Below are positions 8,947 to 17,545 of a stretch of 64,000 nucleotides of DNA, one piece after another. Where the stretch lies: assembly GCF_003688995.1 (NCBI RefSeq), contig NZ_PENI01000009.1, forward strand, positions 124,001 to 188,000. The letters are read 5' to 3'. Below the pieces are notes generated by a model that worked only from the letters and a program-made list of their open reading frames with translations, searched no databases and was not told the origin of the DNA. The stretch comes from Streptomyces shenzhenensis. GTDB lineage: Bacteria > Actinomycetota > Actinomycetes > Streptomycetales > Streptomycetaceae. How positions within the stretch are numbered: position 1 is the stretch's first letter; each line of letters starts with the position of its first letter. The position numbers were made by a program, and so were the translations under genes.

Positions 8947-11166
8947 GTGGGGGCGGACGAGATCAGGTCCCAGGGCTTCAACCTGAATGAACTGTTCCGT
9001 GATGTGACCTATGAGATCGACTACTACCAGCGTGACTACACCTGGGGCGAGGAAGAAGTCCGCACCCTGCTGCGGGACCTGTGTGATTCGTTCCGGAACT
9101 GGTCGGGCGACTCGGCATACCGGCGCCGCCCGCACACCGCACCGCAGTACTTCCTTGGGCCCTTCGTCTACCACGAGCCGTCGAGGAACCGCCGCTACCT
9201 CGTCGACGGCCAGCAGCGGTTCGTCACCCTGCACCTGCTCTTCCTGCAACTGCGGCTGTGGGCCCAGGACGCCGGAGATCCACAAACAGTCGACCAGCTC
9301 AACCGCGTGATCACGACCGATGGGAAGCACTTCTGCGTCGGCATCACCGACCACGACCCCGTCGTGCGGGCCATCAGCGAGGGCCGCAAGTACGAAACGG
9401 GCGCGGGTGACTCCCTCTCCCGCCGCAACCTGTGGGCACGCGGCCAGCAGATCGAGTCCCAGCTCGCGGAGGAACTCGACGCCGAGGAACTCCACCATTT
9501 CACCGAGTGGCTCCTGAAACGCGTAGTCCTGGTCGGCATCCGCGCAGCCGGTCCCGACCACGGCTACCGCATGTTCGAGACGATGAACGACCGCGGCGCT
9601 CGCCTCACCGCCGTCGACCTTCTCAAGAGCCACTTGCTCTCCAACGTCGGCGCGGGCGAGGAACAGCTCAACAGCGAGTGGCAGGAGATGCTGCGGGAAC
9701 TGTCCACCGACCGCGACGACCCCCAGGCGGCATCCCGCTTCATCAAGTCCTACCTCCTCGCCCGCTGCGCACGCGAGGGCCGAGACGAGGATCGCCGCCA
9801 GATCACCACCAACCTCAACGTGTGGGTGCGCCACAATGCCGATCACCTCGGCCTGATCACGGGACGCCCCGACCACTTCCTGCGGTTCGTGCAGGACCTG
9901 CTGAAGTCGGCCCGCCTGTACCGGCCCGTGCTCGCCGCCACCCGCACGCTGAAGAAGGACGGCGACCGCCTGGAGACGGTGCTCTTCAACGAACGCAACG
10001 GCCTCGGCGTCCAATCCGTAGCTGTGCTCGCCGCCATCGACCCTGACGACCAGCCCACCGACGCCAAGGACAAAGGCCGCCTCGTCGCCTCCTATATCGA
10101 CCGCTGGTACGTCCTGCGGATCCTGCAGGACCTCCCCGTCCAGTCCGCCGACGCCGACGCCCTGGTCCACACCGAGCTCGTCCCCCTGTTGCGCGGATGC
10201 CGCACCGTCGCAGACGTCGCCTCGACGCTGGGCGACCTGGCCCACCACGGCGGGAACCCGGTACGCGAAGCGGTCACCCTGGGGCTACGGGGCAACAACG
10301 CTCACCAGATCCGCTATCTCCTCGCCCGCGCCACCGCCTATGCCGACGAGGCATGCAAGAAGACCTCCGACATCCTCGCCTACCTCGACCGCGACCAGTT
10401 CCACATCGAACACCTGTGGGCCAACCATCATCACCGGGTGGTCGGCGACATCCCCGACCCGGTCGTCTTCCGCAGCCGCCGCAACCAGCTCGGCGGCCTC
10501 GGACTGCTGGAGGGCCGCGAGAACTCCAGCATCAACGACCTGCCCTTCCACGACAAGAACCGCCTGTACGCCCGCGGCAACGTACTGCTGGGCGTCATGG
10601 CACCCGAATACGACCGCCGCAACCCCTACCTGCGCGACTTCATCAAGACACACCAGCTCGACAAGTACCTGCGGGCCTTCGGGCCGCGAGACACCATGAC
10701 CACGGTCATCGCAACCCGGCAGGAGTTGTACCTACGTCTGTTCGAACATATCTGGAATCCCCAACGCCTGGGCCTGTCCGCCACTGCTGCTGCCGCCGCA
10801 CTCCCGGCGAGCGGTTCCAGCCAGCTGGCCGCCCGCCCCCGCCAGGCCGCTCCGCGACGCAAACCGGCTTCGGGCCGACGCACGGACGTGGCCAGGATGG
10901 TCGACGCCCAGGTCCTGAAAGCCGGCACCCGGATCGTGCTCACCTACCGCGCCACCGAGCACTGGGCCACTATCGACGCGAACGGCGGCATCATCCTCAC
11001 CGCGACCGGAGGCACCCCCTACGGCAGGGTCGACGAGGCCGGGGCCGTCGCCCGCGGTACCAAGACCTGCCAGGGCATGAACGAATGGCACATCGAAGAC
11101 GAGAACGGGGTACGCATCAGTCTGCGCACCGTGCGCGACCGCGCAGCGGCGTCCGGCGCGCTGTAG
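8947..11166 (+). CDS. GmrSD-like DUF262-DUF1524 nuclease with C-terminal RAMA domain
   Basis: A 739-residue protein of the type IV restriction (GmrSD/BrxU-like) architecture. The DUF262 half has YQRDYTW (27-33) and DGQQR (87-91), the nucleotide-handling motif that powers these enzymes. The DUF1524 half carries the HNH-like nuclease core: HIEH at 486-489, followed by an RNQLGGLGLL...NDLPFHDK segment typical of the asparagine-containing part of the site. Both active centres therefore look intact. The last 90 residues (about 650-735, VLKAGTRIVLTYRATEHWAT and a GMNEWH motif) match a RAMA domain, thought to read modified DNA. In known family members the substrate is glucosylated or otherwise modified phage DNA. 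The target here is unknown, and the single-gene fusion with RAMA is the notable feature. Confidence 0.85.
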   Translation: MGADEIRSQGFNLNELFRDVTYEIDYYQRDYTWGEEEVRTLLRDLCDSFRNWSGDSAYRRRPHTAPQYFLGPFVYHEPSRNRRYLVDGQQRFVTLHLLFLQLRLWAQDAGDPQTVDQLNRVITTDGKHFCVGITDHDPVVRAISEGRKYETGAGDSLSRRNLWARGQQIESQLAEELDAEELHHFTEWLLKRVVLVGIRAAGPDHGYRMFETMNDRGARLTAVDLLKSHLLSNVGAGEEQLNSEWQEMLRELSTDRDDPQAASRFIKSYLLARCAREGRDEDRRQITTNLNVWVRHNADHLGLITGRPDHFLRFVQDLLKSARLYRPVLAATRTLKKDGDRLETVLFNERNGLGVQSVAVLAAIDPDDQPTDAKDKGRLVASYIDRWYVLRILQDLPVQSADADALVHTELVPLLRGCRTVADVASTLGDLAHHGGNPVREAVTLGLRGNNAHQIRYLLARATAYADEACKKTSDILAYLDRDQFHIEHLWANHHHRVVGDIPDPVVFRSRRNQLGGLGLLEGRENSSINDLPFHDKNRLYARGNVLLGVMAPEYDRRNPYLRDFIKTHQLDKYLRAFGPRDTMTTVIATRQELYLRLFEHIWNPQRLGLSATAAAAALPASGSSQLAARPRQAAPRRKPASGRRTDVARMVDAQVLKAGTRIVLTYRATEHWATIDANGGIILTATGGTPYGRVDEAGAVARGTKTCQGMNEWHIEDENGVRISLRTVRDRAAASGAL

Positions 11167-11351
11167 CAGGACGGACGGTCTTTTGCCGGCGGGTGTCCCC
11201 ATGCCGGCAGGGCGACAGCACCGCGAGGACGCGGAGGGCGGAGTGGCACACGACTCCAAGGCCCTGCAGAAGCTGTCGCCCAGCGGCACCGCCCTGGCGC
11301 TGGGCTGGTGCTGGCACACCCGCGGCAGGTGTATCGGTGAACTGCTCGCCC

Positions 11352-12107
11352 CTAGCGATCCGTTGCGTGGAACACGTCGACGTTCAGGCGGCTTCGGTCG
11401 CCGCGGTGGAACCCGGTGAACCGCTCGATCGGCCTTCCGGTCTGGTCGAAGGAGATGCTGCGCATGACCAGCACCGCCGCTCCCGCGGGACACCCGAGGG
11501 CCGATGCGACCGTGTCGTTCGCCAGGTCCGCTTCCACCGACCGGCGGGCGTGCTCGAACCGGATCCCGAACCGCCGTTCCAGGACGCCGAAGAGTGAGAC
11601 GTCCTCCAGCTCGATGTCGAGCAGCCCCCGCCCGACTTCGAGGGGGAGGAAGGTGCGGGTGAACGCCCAGGGCACGCCGTCCACCTCACGGATGCGCTGG
11701 ATCTCGACGACGTCGGCCCCGTCGGGCAGCGCGAGGTCGCGTGCCACCTGCGGGGAGGCGGTGACGATGCCGCGGAACAGCGTACGGGAGTGCTGCTCAC
11801 CGGCGTTGCTCTGAATGTCCTCGAACGTGCCGACCAGCGCACCGCCGAATCCTTGCGACGTCCGCGGGTCGCCGACGAACGTGCCGCGGCCCTTCTCCCT
11901 GCGGACCACACCTTCGTGCTCGAGTTCCAGGAGCGCCTGCCGCACCACGGTCCGCGAGACCTGGTACCTGTCGCAGAGTTCGTGGTCGCCCGGCAGCCGG
12001 TCTCCGGGTTCCATGCCCCGTGCCGCGATGTCCTCCCGCAACAGTCGCTTGAGCTGCGCGTAGAACGGTATGTCCGAGCGCCGGTCGATCGACGGTGAAG
12101 TGCTCAT
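11352..12107 (-). CDS. GntR/HutC-family transcriptional regulator
   Basis: A 251-residue repressor. Residues about 15-75 are a GntR winged helix (PFYAQLKRLLREDI, PGDRLPGDHELCDRYQVSR, EHEGVVRREKGRGTF). Residues about 100-245 are a UTRA effector domain ending in FTGFHRGDRSRLNVDV. ATG 12107 has GAGGAG 4 nt upstream. It is divergent from the sugar-importer operon, and a near-ideal inverted repeat overlaps that operon's promoter (12325-12342). It very likely represses the transporter and dehydratase genes until the sugar acid or a derivative binds UTRA. Confidence 0.9.
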   Translation of the reverse strand: MSTSPSIDRRSDIPFYAQLKRLLREDIAARGMEPGDRLPGDHELCDRYQVSRTVVRQALLELEHEGVVRREKGRGTFVGDPRTSQGFGGALVGTFEDIQSNAGEQHSRTLFRGIVTASPQVARDLALPDGADVVEIQRIREVDGVPWAFTRTFLPLEVGRGLLDIELEDVSLFGVLERRFGIRFEHARRSVEADLANDTVASALGCPAGAAVLVMRSISFDQTGRPIERFTGFHRGDRSRLNVDVFHATDR

Positions 12108-12319
12108 GGGCTCCTCGGTTGTGGTGAGCCGGGCCGTGCGAAGCCGCGCGGGTGACGTTCCGAGCCGCCCTGCCTCCGTTCCGTTCCCGCTCATGTCACC
12201 GAAGCTCCTTGCCTGTGGGGAGAGCACGCGTCCGGCCGGAGCAAGATCCTAGCTTGAGCATGTGCGCCTTGAAGTCGATTGGCCGGCTCCTGTCGATCAC
12301 GTCGGTTCGGAAAGAATGC

Positions 12320-12342
12320 TTGACATCCTGTAATGACAGGAT
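12320..12342 (+). promoter_or_regulatory. Promoter element overlapped by a GntR-type operator
   Basis: A TTGACA hexamer (12320-12325) abuts a perfect inverted repeat, ATCCTGT-AATG-ACAGGAT (12325-12342). Its CTGT...ACAG core fits HutC-type GntR sites. It lies 43 nt before the solute-binding-protein start and on the promoter side of the divergent regulator. A well-spaced -10 box is not obvious (GATACA would be only 14 nt away). Confidence 0.75.
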
Positions 12343-12385
12343 ACACGCTGACCCGAGCACTGAGCACTCGATCAACGGAGCGAAG

Positions 12386-13612
12386 ATGGCAATGATGCCT
12401 CGGACCCGTGCCTTCCTGGGTGTGGTGGTCGCAGCAGTTCTCGCCCTCGCCGGTACGACGGCCTACAACGTCGTCGAGAGCGGAACACGCGACAACACCG
12501 TCGCCTGGTGGGTGCCCGACTGGGACCACAAGAAGGCCGTAGAACTCGTCAAGGAGTTCGAACAGCAGCATCCGGAGATCGTGGTCGACCTGGTGCAGAC
12601 CACCGGTGACACCGTGGCGAACCGCACCTCCGTCGCGCTCGACTCGGGCAACGCACCCGACGTCATCACCGAGTCGCTGGCACGTGTGCGCAGCTATGTC
12701 AGCAAGGGACAGCTCGCCAGCGTCAGTGACCTGTACGGCACAGACATCCCGACCGCCGATTTCGCACCGGGGCTCATCGACTCGCTCACCTTCGACGGCA
12801 GCACCTACGCCGTGCCGTACCGGTGGGCGACCAACGCCTTGATCTACAACCCCCGCCTCTTCGAGGCGGCCGGCATCGACTCCCCGCCGCGTACCTGGGC
12901 CGACTTCGAGCGGGACGCGAAGCGGCTCACCAAGGGCAACGTGGTGGGAACGGCCTGGCCCATGCAGGGTGATCCCAACGACCTGACGCTGCGGTTCCTC
13001 GATTTCGCACTCTCCGACGGCACGAAGATCACAAATGGCTCGCCCCGGTTCACCCGGCAGTCGGCCGAGGCGGCCCTGCACCTGATCGGCGGGTCGATCC
13101 GCGAGGGATGGGCCGGCAAGAGCTCGTTCGAACTCGACAACACCGGCATCCGCGAGCTGTTCCTCCAGGGCCGGATCGCCATGTACCCCGCCGGCGTGTT
13201 CGATGTCGACACCGCGGTCGATCAGGGCGCGGACGTCGCGACGGCGCTGCTGCCGGGGCCGGACGGGCCGGGGACGGCACAAGGCGTCGGCTGGGGCTAC
13301 ATCGTCCCCAAGGCGTCCCGGCACAAGGAAGCGGCGAAGCAACTGGTGTCGTTCCTCGCACAGCCGAAGAACATGGCCGAGCTGACCGTGACCTTCCCCG
13401 CCCGGACCAGCGCGTCCGCGGACGCGAAGTTCACCACACCGCAACGGCGGCCGTACGCGGACCAGCTCGCCCGCCACTCCCTTCCGGCACCCAACAACCC
13501 GCAATGGACCGCCACCGTCCAGGCCGTGCACGACAAGATCCAAGAAGTCGCGCTGGGGCGGATCACCCCGGCCCAGGGCGCGGTCCAGATCCAGAAACTG
13601 GCGGCACGATGA
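12386..13612 (+). CDS. Sugar ABC transporter substrate-binding protein
   Basis: A 408-residue family 1 extracellular solute-binding protein (MalE/UgpB-like). It has one hydrophobic N-terminal segment (about 9-26), then the usual mature start (VAWWVPDWDHKKAVELVKEF) and conserved SBP features such as GNAPDVI and YAVPYRW. Unlike most Streptomyces sugar SBPs, no lipobox cysteine follows the hydrophobic segment, so it is either secreted or held by an uncleaved anchor. ATG 12386 has CGGAG just upstream. It is the first gene of an operon with two permeases, sharing an ATGA overlap with the next gene. Ligand unknown; the downstream dehydratase suggests a sugar acid or deoxy sugar. Confidence 0.9.
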   Translation: MAMMPRTRAFLGVVVAAVLALAGTTAYNVVESGTRDNTVAWWVPDWDHKKAVELVKEFEQQHPEIVVDLVQTTGDTVANRTSVALDSGNAPDVITESLARVRSYVSKGQLASVSDLYGTDIPTADFAPGLIDSLTFDGSTYAVPYRWATNALIYNPRLFEAAGIDSPPRTWADFERDAKRLTKGNVVGTAWPMQGDPNDLTLRFLDFALSDGTKITNGSPRFTRQSAEAALHLIGGSIREGWAGKSSFELDNTGIRELFLQGRIAMYPAGVFDVDTAVDQGADVATALLPGPDGPGTAQGVGWGYIVPKASRHKEAAKQLVSFLAQPKNMAELTVTFPARTSASADAKFTTPQRRPYADQLARHSLPAPNNPQWTATVQAVHDKIQEVALGRITPAQGAVQIQKLAAR

Positions 13613-14484
13613 CGAACACGACAACAACCGCGGCCGTACGCCGTCGGCAACGGAACCACCCCGTCCTGCTGCTCCTGCCGGCCGCGATCGTCACCGCCGT
13701 CCTCATGGCGATACCCATCGTCACGACGATCGTGCGGGTCATCGCGGACGGCGGCACCGGGATCACCCGCCTCTTCCGGCTCCCCGACGTCGGCCAGGTC
13801 TTCCTCAACACGCTGTACTGGACCATCGGATCGGTGGTCGGCGCGATCGTCATCGGCTACGCCGGGGCCCTCGTGCTCCAGTCGAAAAAGCTCCGGCTCG
13901 CCGGGGTGTGGCGCTCCCTCCTGATGATCCCGTGGATCATTCCCGGCGTGGTCGGAGCCACCGTATGGCGCTGGACCCTGTCCACGGACTACGGGATCCT
14001 CAACCAGACGCTGCTGGATCTCGGACTCATCGCGGAGCCGGTCCGCTGGCTCTCCGATCCCGGCATCGTGCTGTGGGCGGTCGCGCTGATCCAGATCTGG
14101 GTCACCGCACCGTTCGTGATGCTCATGGTCTCGGCGGCACTGACCACCATTCCCGCCGAGCGCTACGAAGCCGCCCGTCTCGACGGGGCCGGGAATCTCG
14201 CCGTCCTCAGGCACATCATCCTGCCTGCGATCCGCCCGACCACGGGCATCTGCGTCCTGACACTCGCGATCTGGGCGCTGAACTCCTTCACCATCATCTG
14301 GGTCGCGACGAGCGGCGGGCCGGCGGGAGCGTCGACGATCCTGCCCATCCTTCTCTACCAGGCGTTCCAGAACGGAGATCAGGCACTGGTGTCGGCGGTC
14401 GCACTGGTGCAGGTGTTCATCGGAGCGGTCTTCGCCGTCTTCTTCGTACGGACCATGCGCACAGACCTCGAGGAGCAGACATGA
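13609..14484 (+). CDS. Sugar ABC transporter permease (MalF-type)
   Basis: A 291-residue inner-membrane permease with six predicted helices. The EAA loop reads ERYEAARLDGAGNLAVLRHIILPAIRP near residues 185-210 and would contact the ATPase. It overlaps the binding-protein gene by 4 nt and the next permease by 4 nt, so translation is coupled. No ATPase gene is present in the operon; in Streptomyces such importers normally use the shared MsiK ATPase encoded elsewhere. Confidence 0.92.
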   Translation: MTNTTTTAAVRRRQRNHPVLLLLPAAIVTAVLMAIPIVTTIVRVIADGGTGITRLFRLPDVGQVFLNTLYWTIGSVVGAIVIGYAGALVLQSKKLRLAGVWRSLLMIPWIIPGVVGATVWRWTLSTDYGILNQTLLDLGLIAEPVRWLSDPGIVLWAVALIQIWVTAPFVMLMVSAALTTIPAERYEAARLDGAGNLAVLRHIILPAIRPTTGICVLTLAIWALNSFTIIWVATSGGPAGASTILPILLYQAFQNGDQALVSAVALVQVFIGAVFAVFFVRTMRTDLEEQT

Positions 14485-15320
14485 GACACCTACTCGGCCG
14501 CGTATCCGCCCGCGCCGGGGTGTGGACAACCCTGGCCGTCCTGCTGGTGTGGAGTCTCGCCCCGATCGCCGTCATGGTCTTCACGTCGTTCAAGAAGCGA
14601 GAGGACATCTTCGCCGTACCGGTCCGCCTGCTTCCCTCCTCATGGACGTTCGAGAACTACAGCGCGGTCTTCACCTCGTCGTCGATGCCCCGCGCGCTGC
14701 TGAACTCCGTCATCATCGGCGGCCTCGTGGCCGTCGCGACCCTGTTGTTCTGCTTCAGCGCCGGCTACGCCCTGGCGCGGTTCCGGTTCAGGTCCGCCCG
14801 GCCGACGGCCCTGTTCATCCTGCTCGGTCAGGTGGTGCCGCTCACCGTGGTGCTGCTGCCCGTCTACCAGATCGTCTCGTCGCTGAAACTGCTCGACACG
14901 ACGACGGGGGTGGCGTTCGCGCATCTCGCGATCACGGTGCCCCTGGTGACCTGGATGGTGCGCAACCAGATCGCCGCGATCCCCTACGACTTGGAGGAAG
15001 CAGTCCAGATCGACGGCGGTTCACGATTCGACGCCGTCAGCTACGTCACGCTTCCCGTGTGTGCGCCGGGCCTCGCGGCGGCGGGGATGTTCGCCTTCCT
15101 CCAGTCGTGGCACGAGTTCCTGTTCGCCTCCGTGATGGCGACGTCCACGGCTTCGCGCACCGCTCCGGTGGCACTGACACAGTTCGCCGGCGAATTCGAT
15201 GTCGACTGGGGCGCGACCATGGCCGCGTCCGTCGTCCTCACACTTCCCATCGTGATCCTGTTCATGATCATGCAAAGGTATTTCGCGGCCGGTCTGACCG
15301 GAGGCGCGGTCAAGGGATGA
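14481..15320 (+). CDS. Sugar ABC transporter permease (MalG-type)
   Basis: A 279-residue second permease with six hydrophobic segments and the conserved EAA loop (PYDLEEAVQIDGGSRFDAVSY near 175-195), the usual MalG partner of the preceding gene. It starts within the stop of its neighbour (ATGA) and overlaps the dehydratase gene by 4 nt, which ties uptake tightly to catabolism. Confidence 0.92.
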   Translation: MRHLLGRVSARAGVWTTLAVLLVWSLAPIAVMVFTSFKKREDIFAVPVRLLPSSWTFENYSAVFTSSSMPRALLNSVIIGGLVAVATLLFCFSAGYALARFRFRSARPTALFILLGQVVPLTVVLLPVYQIVSSLKLLDTTTGVAFAHLAITVPLVTWMVRNQIAAIPYDLEEAVQIDGGSRFDAVSYVTLPVCAPGLAAAGMFAFLQSWHEFLFASVMATSTASRTAPVALTQFAGEFDVDWGATMAASVVLTLPIVILFMIMQRYFAAGLTGGAVKG

Positions 15321-16525
15321 AGATCACCGACATCCGATGCGCTCGAATCGGCCGATCGCCCGTGATCCGTGTTCTGACGGATGAGGGAATCGACGGTTTC
15401 GCCGAGATCGAACACTCCAAGGCCTATGTGGCCCACACCCTGGACGTGTACCGCCCGCTTCTGCTCGGGGCCGACCCGACACAGGTCGAGCGCTGCATGC
15501 TGCGCATCCGGAGAATGGGCGCGTCCAAACCGTGGGGCGCCGTCGTCTCGGCCATCGAGATCGCACTGTGGGACGTGGCGGGCAAGGCTCTCGGTGTCCC
15601 CGTACACCGCCTGCTGGGCGGCAAGGTACGTGATCGTATCCGCGTCTACAACGGAGGTGTGCGCACGTCGCTCGGCGCCCACACACCCGAGGACTATGCC
15701 GCGTCGATGGCGTACATGGCCGCCGCACCCGAGAACTTCTCCATCATCAAGGAAGGCGTCGGCCTGCACGGATTCATGGCCCCCCACACGCCGGACTTCC
15801 TCTACAACGATCTCCGCGAGGGACCCCTGCACCCCAACCGCGGGTCTCTGACACCGAGTGGCATCAGCCGCATCGTCGACGCGGTCGCCGCGATGAAGGA
15901 CACACTGGGCCCCCACCGGCGCCTGGCGCTCGACATGGGACCGGGCTGGACCGTGCCCGACGCGATCCGTGTACTGCGTGAACTGGAACAGTTCGACATC
16001 GCATGGGCCGAGGACATCCTGACGGGCGACTTCGTGCCCTGGAACGACGCCGCGGGCTACCGCGAGATCACCACGGCGACGACGGTCCCCACGCACACCG
16101 GCGAACAGCTCTATCTGCGGCACAACTTCCGTGAGCTGATCGAGACACGCGCCGTGCGGGTCATCGGCCCCGACCCCGGAGACGTCGGCGGCCTCGCCGA
16201 GCTGAAATGGATCGCCGAATTCGCCGACCTGTACGGAGTCGGCATCGCGCCGCACGGCGTCAGCAACGGCCTGCTCGGGCTGGCAGCCCTGATCCAGGTG
16301 TCGGCGACCCTGCCCGACAACCTGATCGCCTTCGAATATCCCCTGGCGACAGACACATGGTGGTACGACATCGTCGACGGACTGACCGAGCCGATCGTGA
16401 CGGACGGCTACGTCACCGTCGGCGACCGCCCAGGACTGGGCGTCGAGTTCGACCGTGCGGCCGCCAGCGCCTATCTGGACCCGGCAGACGCGGGGTTCTT
16501 CGACTGGACAACTGCGGAGGAATGA
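15317..16525 (+). CDS. Enolase-superfamily sugar-acid dehydratase
   Basis: A 402-residue member of the mandelate racemase/muconate lactonizing family, probably a sugar-acid dehydratase forming a 2-keto-3-deoxy acid. The N-terminal capping domain (1-120) includes WGAVVSAIEIALWDVAGKALG. The barrel carries the expected metal-ligand series: LALDMGPGW, IAWAEDIL and PTHTGEQLYLR. APHGVSNGLLG supplies the usual histidine. Length is normal. It is encoded directly after the sugar permeases and before two NAD(P)-dependent oxidoreductases, consistent with oxidation of an aldose followed by dehydration. The exact substrate (galactonate, fuconate, arabinonate or other) cannot be assigned by eye. Confidence 0.88.
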   Translation: MKITDIRCARIGRSPVIRVLTDEGIDGFAEIEHSKAYVAHTLDVYRPLLLGADPTQVERCMLRIRRMGASKPWGAVVSAIEIALWDVAGKALGVPVHRLLGGKVRDRIRVYNGGVRTSLGAHTPEDYAASMAYMAAAPENFSIIKEGVGLHGFMAPHTPDFLYNDLREGPLHPNRGSLTPSGISRIVDAVAAMKDTLGPHRRLALDMGPGWTVPDAIRVLRELEQFDIAWAEDILTGDFVPWNDAAGYREITTATTVPTHTGEQLYLRHNFRELIETRAVRVIGPDPGDVGGLAELKWIAEFADLYGVGIAPHGVSNGLLGLAALIQVSATLPDNLIAFEYPLATDTWWYDIVDGLTEPIVTDGYVTVGDRPGLGVEFDRAAASAYLDPADAGFFDWTTAEE

Positions 16526-17478
16526 CGATGCGTTGGAGCCCCCGAGCCCTGGGAGCCACCGGGCTCACCACAACACCGCTCATGGTCGGCGGTGCGCCGC
16601 TGGGGTCGATGCCCGCCAACTTCGGTTACGACGTGAGCGCCGAGGACGGAGTGGCGACAGCCGTCGCCGCACTCACCGGACCCATCCGCGGGATCGACAC
16701 CTCCTGCGCCTACAGCCGCGGTGAGTCGGAACGGCGTATCGGAACGGCGATCACCCAAGTCGGCGGTCTGCCCGACGGCTACCTCCTCGCCACGAAGATC
16801 ACCCGCGACCTGGACACCGGTGATTTCTCGGGCGAGCAGATGCGCCGGGCGATCGCGGGCAGTCTGCGGCGCCTCGGCGTCGACAGCGTGCCGCTGCTGT
16901 ATCTGCACGACCCCGAGAACACGACGTTCGCCGCCGCCACCGCGCCCGGCGGACCGGTCGAGGTGCTGCGCGAGTTGAAGGACACAGGGGTGGCGCAGGC
17001 GATCGGGGTGGCCGGCGGTGATACCGCGACGATCAGCGAATACGTGGAGACCGGCCACTTCGACGTGCTCCTGACGCACAACCGGTGGACGCTCGTGAAC
17101 CGGACGGCGGATCGGCTCATCGACTCCGCCGTCGAGCGCGGCATGGGAGTGGTCAACGCCGCGGTGTTCGGCGGCGGGATCCTGGCAGCAGGGACCAAGG
17201 CATCGAACCGGTACGGATACCGTGAGGCGCCCGAGGAACTGCTCAGGGCGATCCGCCGGGTCGAGGCCCTCTGCCAGGACGCCGGGATTCCCCTCTCCGC
17301 CGCCGCCGTCCAGTTCTCGACCCGTGACCCGCGGATCGCATCGACCGTCGTCGGTGTGTCGCGCCCCGCGCGGATCGCGGAGAGCGTCGCGGCGGTCGAA
17401 CTCGACATCCCCGCAGGGCTTTTCGACGCGGTGGACGAGATCGCGGCCGGACTACCGGCCGGCCTGGGCCCGCGATGA
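16522..17478 (+). CDS. Aldo/keto reductase, D-threo-aldose 1-dehydrogenase-like
   Basis: A 318-residue NAD(P)-dependent aldo/keto reductase. The catalytic tetrad is visible: Asp and Tyr in GIDTSCAYSRGESE, Lys in LLATKIT and His in LLYLHDPE. The pattern of an aldose dehydrogenase (ALGATGLTTTPLMVGGAPLG start, SERRIG after the Tyr) is closer to D-threo-aldose 1-dehydrogenase/L-fucose dehydrogenase than to broad aldehyde reductases. GGAGG lies 3-7 nt before ATG 16522, inside the end of the dehydratase gene. It would oxidise the imported sugar to a lactone that feeds the dehydratase; no lactonase gene is seen in the operon. Confidence 0.87.
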   Translation: MTMRWSPRALGATGLTTTPLMVGGAPLGSMPANFGYDVSAEDGVATAVAALTGPIRGIDTSCAYSRGESERRIGTAITQVGGLPDGYLLATKITRDLDTGDFSGEQMRRAIAGSLRRLGVDSVPLLYLHDPENTTFAAATAPGGPVEVLRELKDTGVAQAIGVAGGDTATISEYVETGHFDVLLTHNRWTLVNRTADRLIDSAVERGMGVVNAAVFGGGILAAGTKASNRYGYREAPEELLRAIRRVEALCQDAGIPLSAAAVQFSTRDPRIASTVVGVSRPARIAESVAAVELDIPAGLFDAVDEIAAGLPAGLGPR

Positions 17479-17545
17479 GCACACGCCGACACACGCTGAC
17501 CCGTGGACCGCACGACCACCAGCGGACAAGAGGACGGACCACTCC

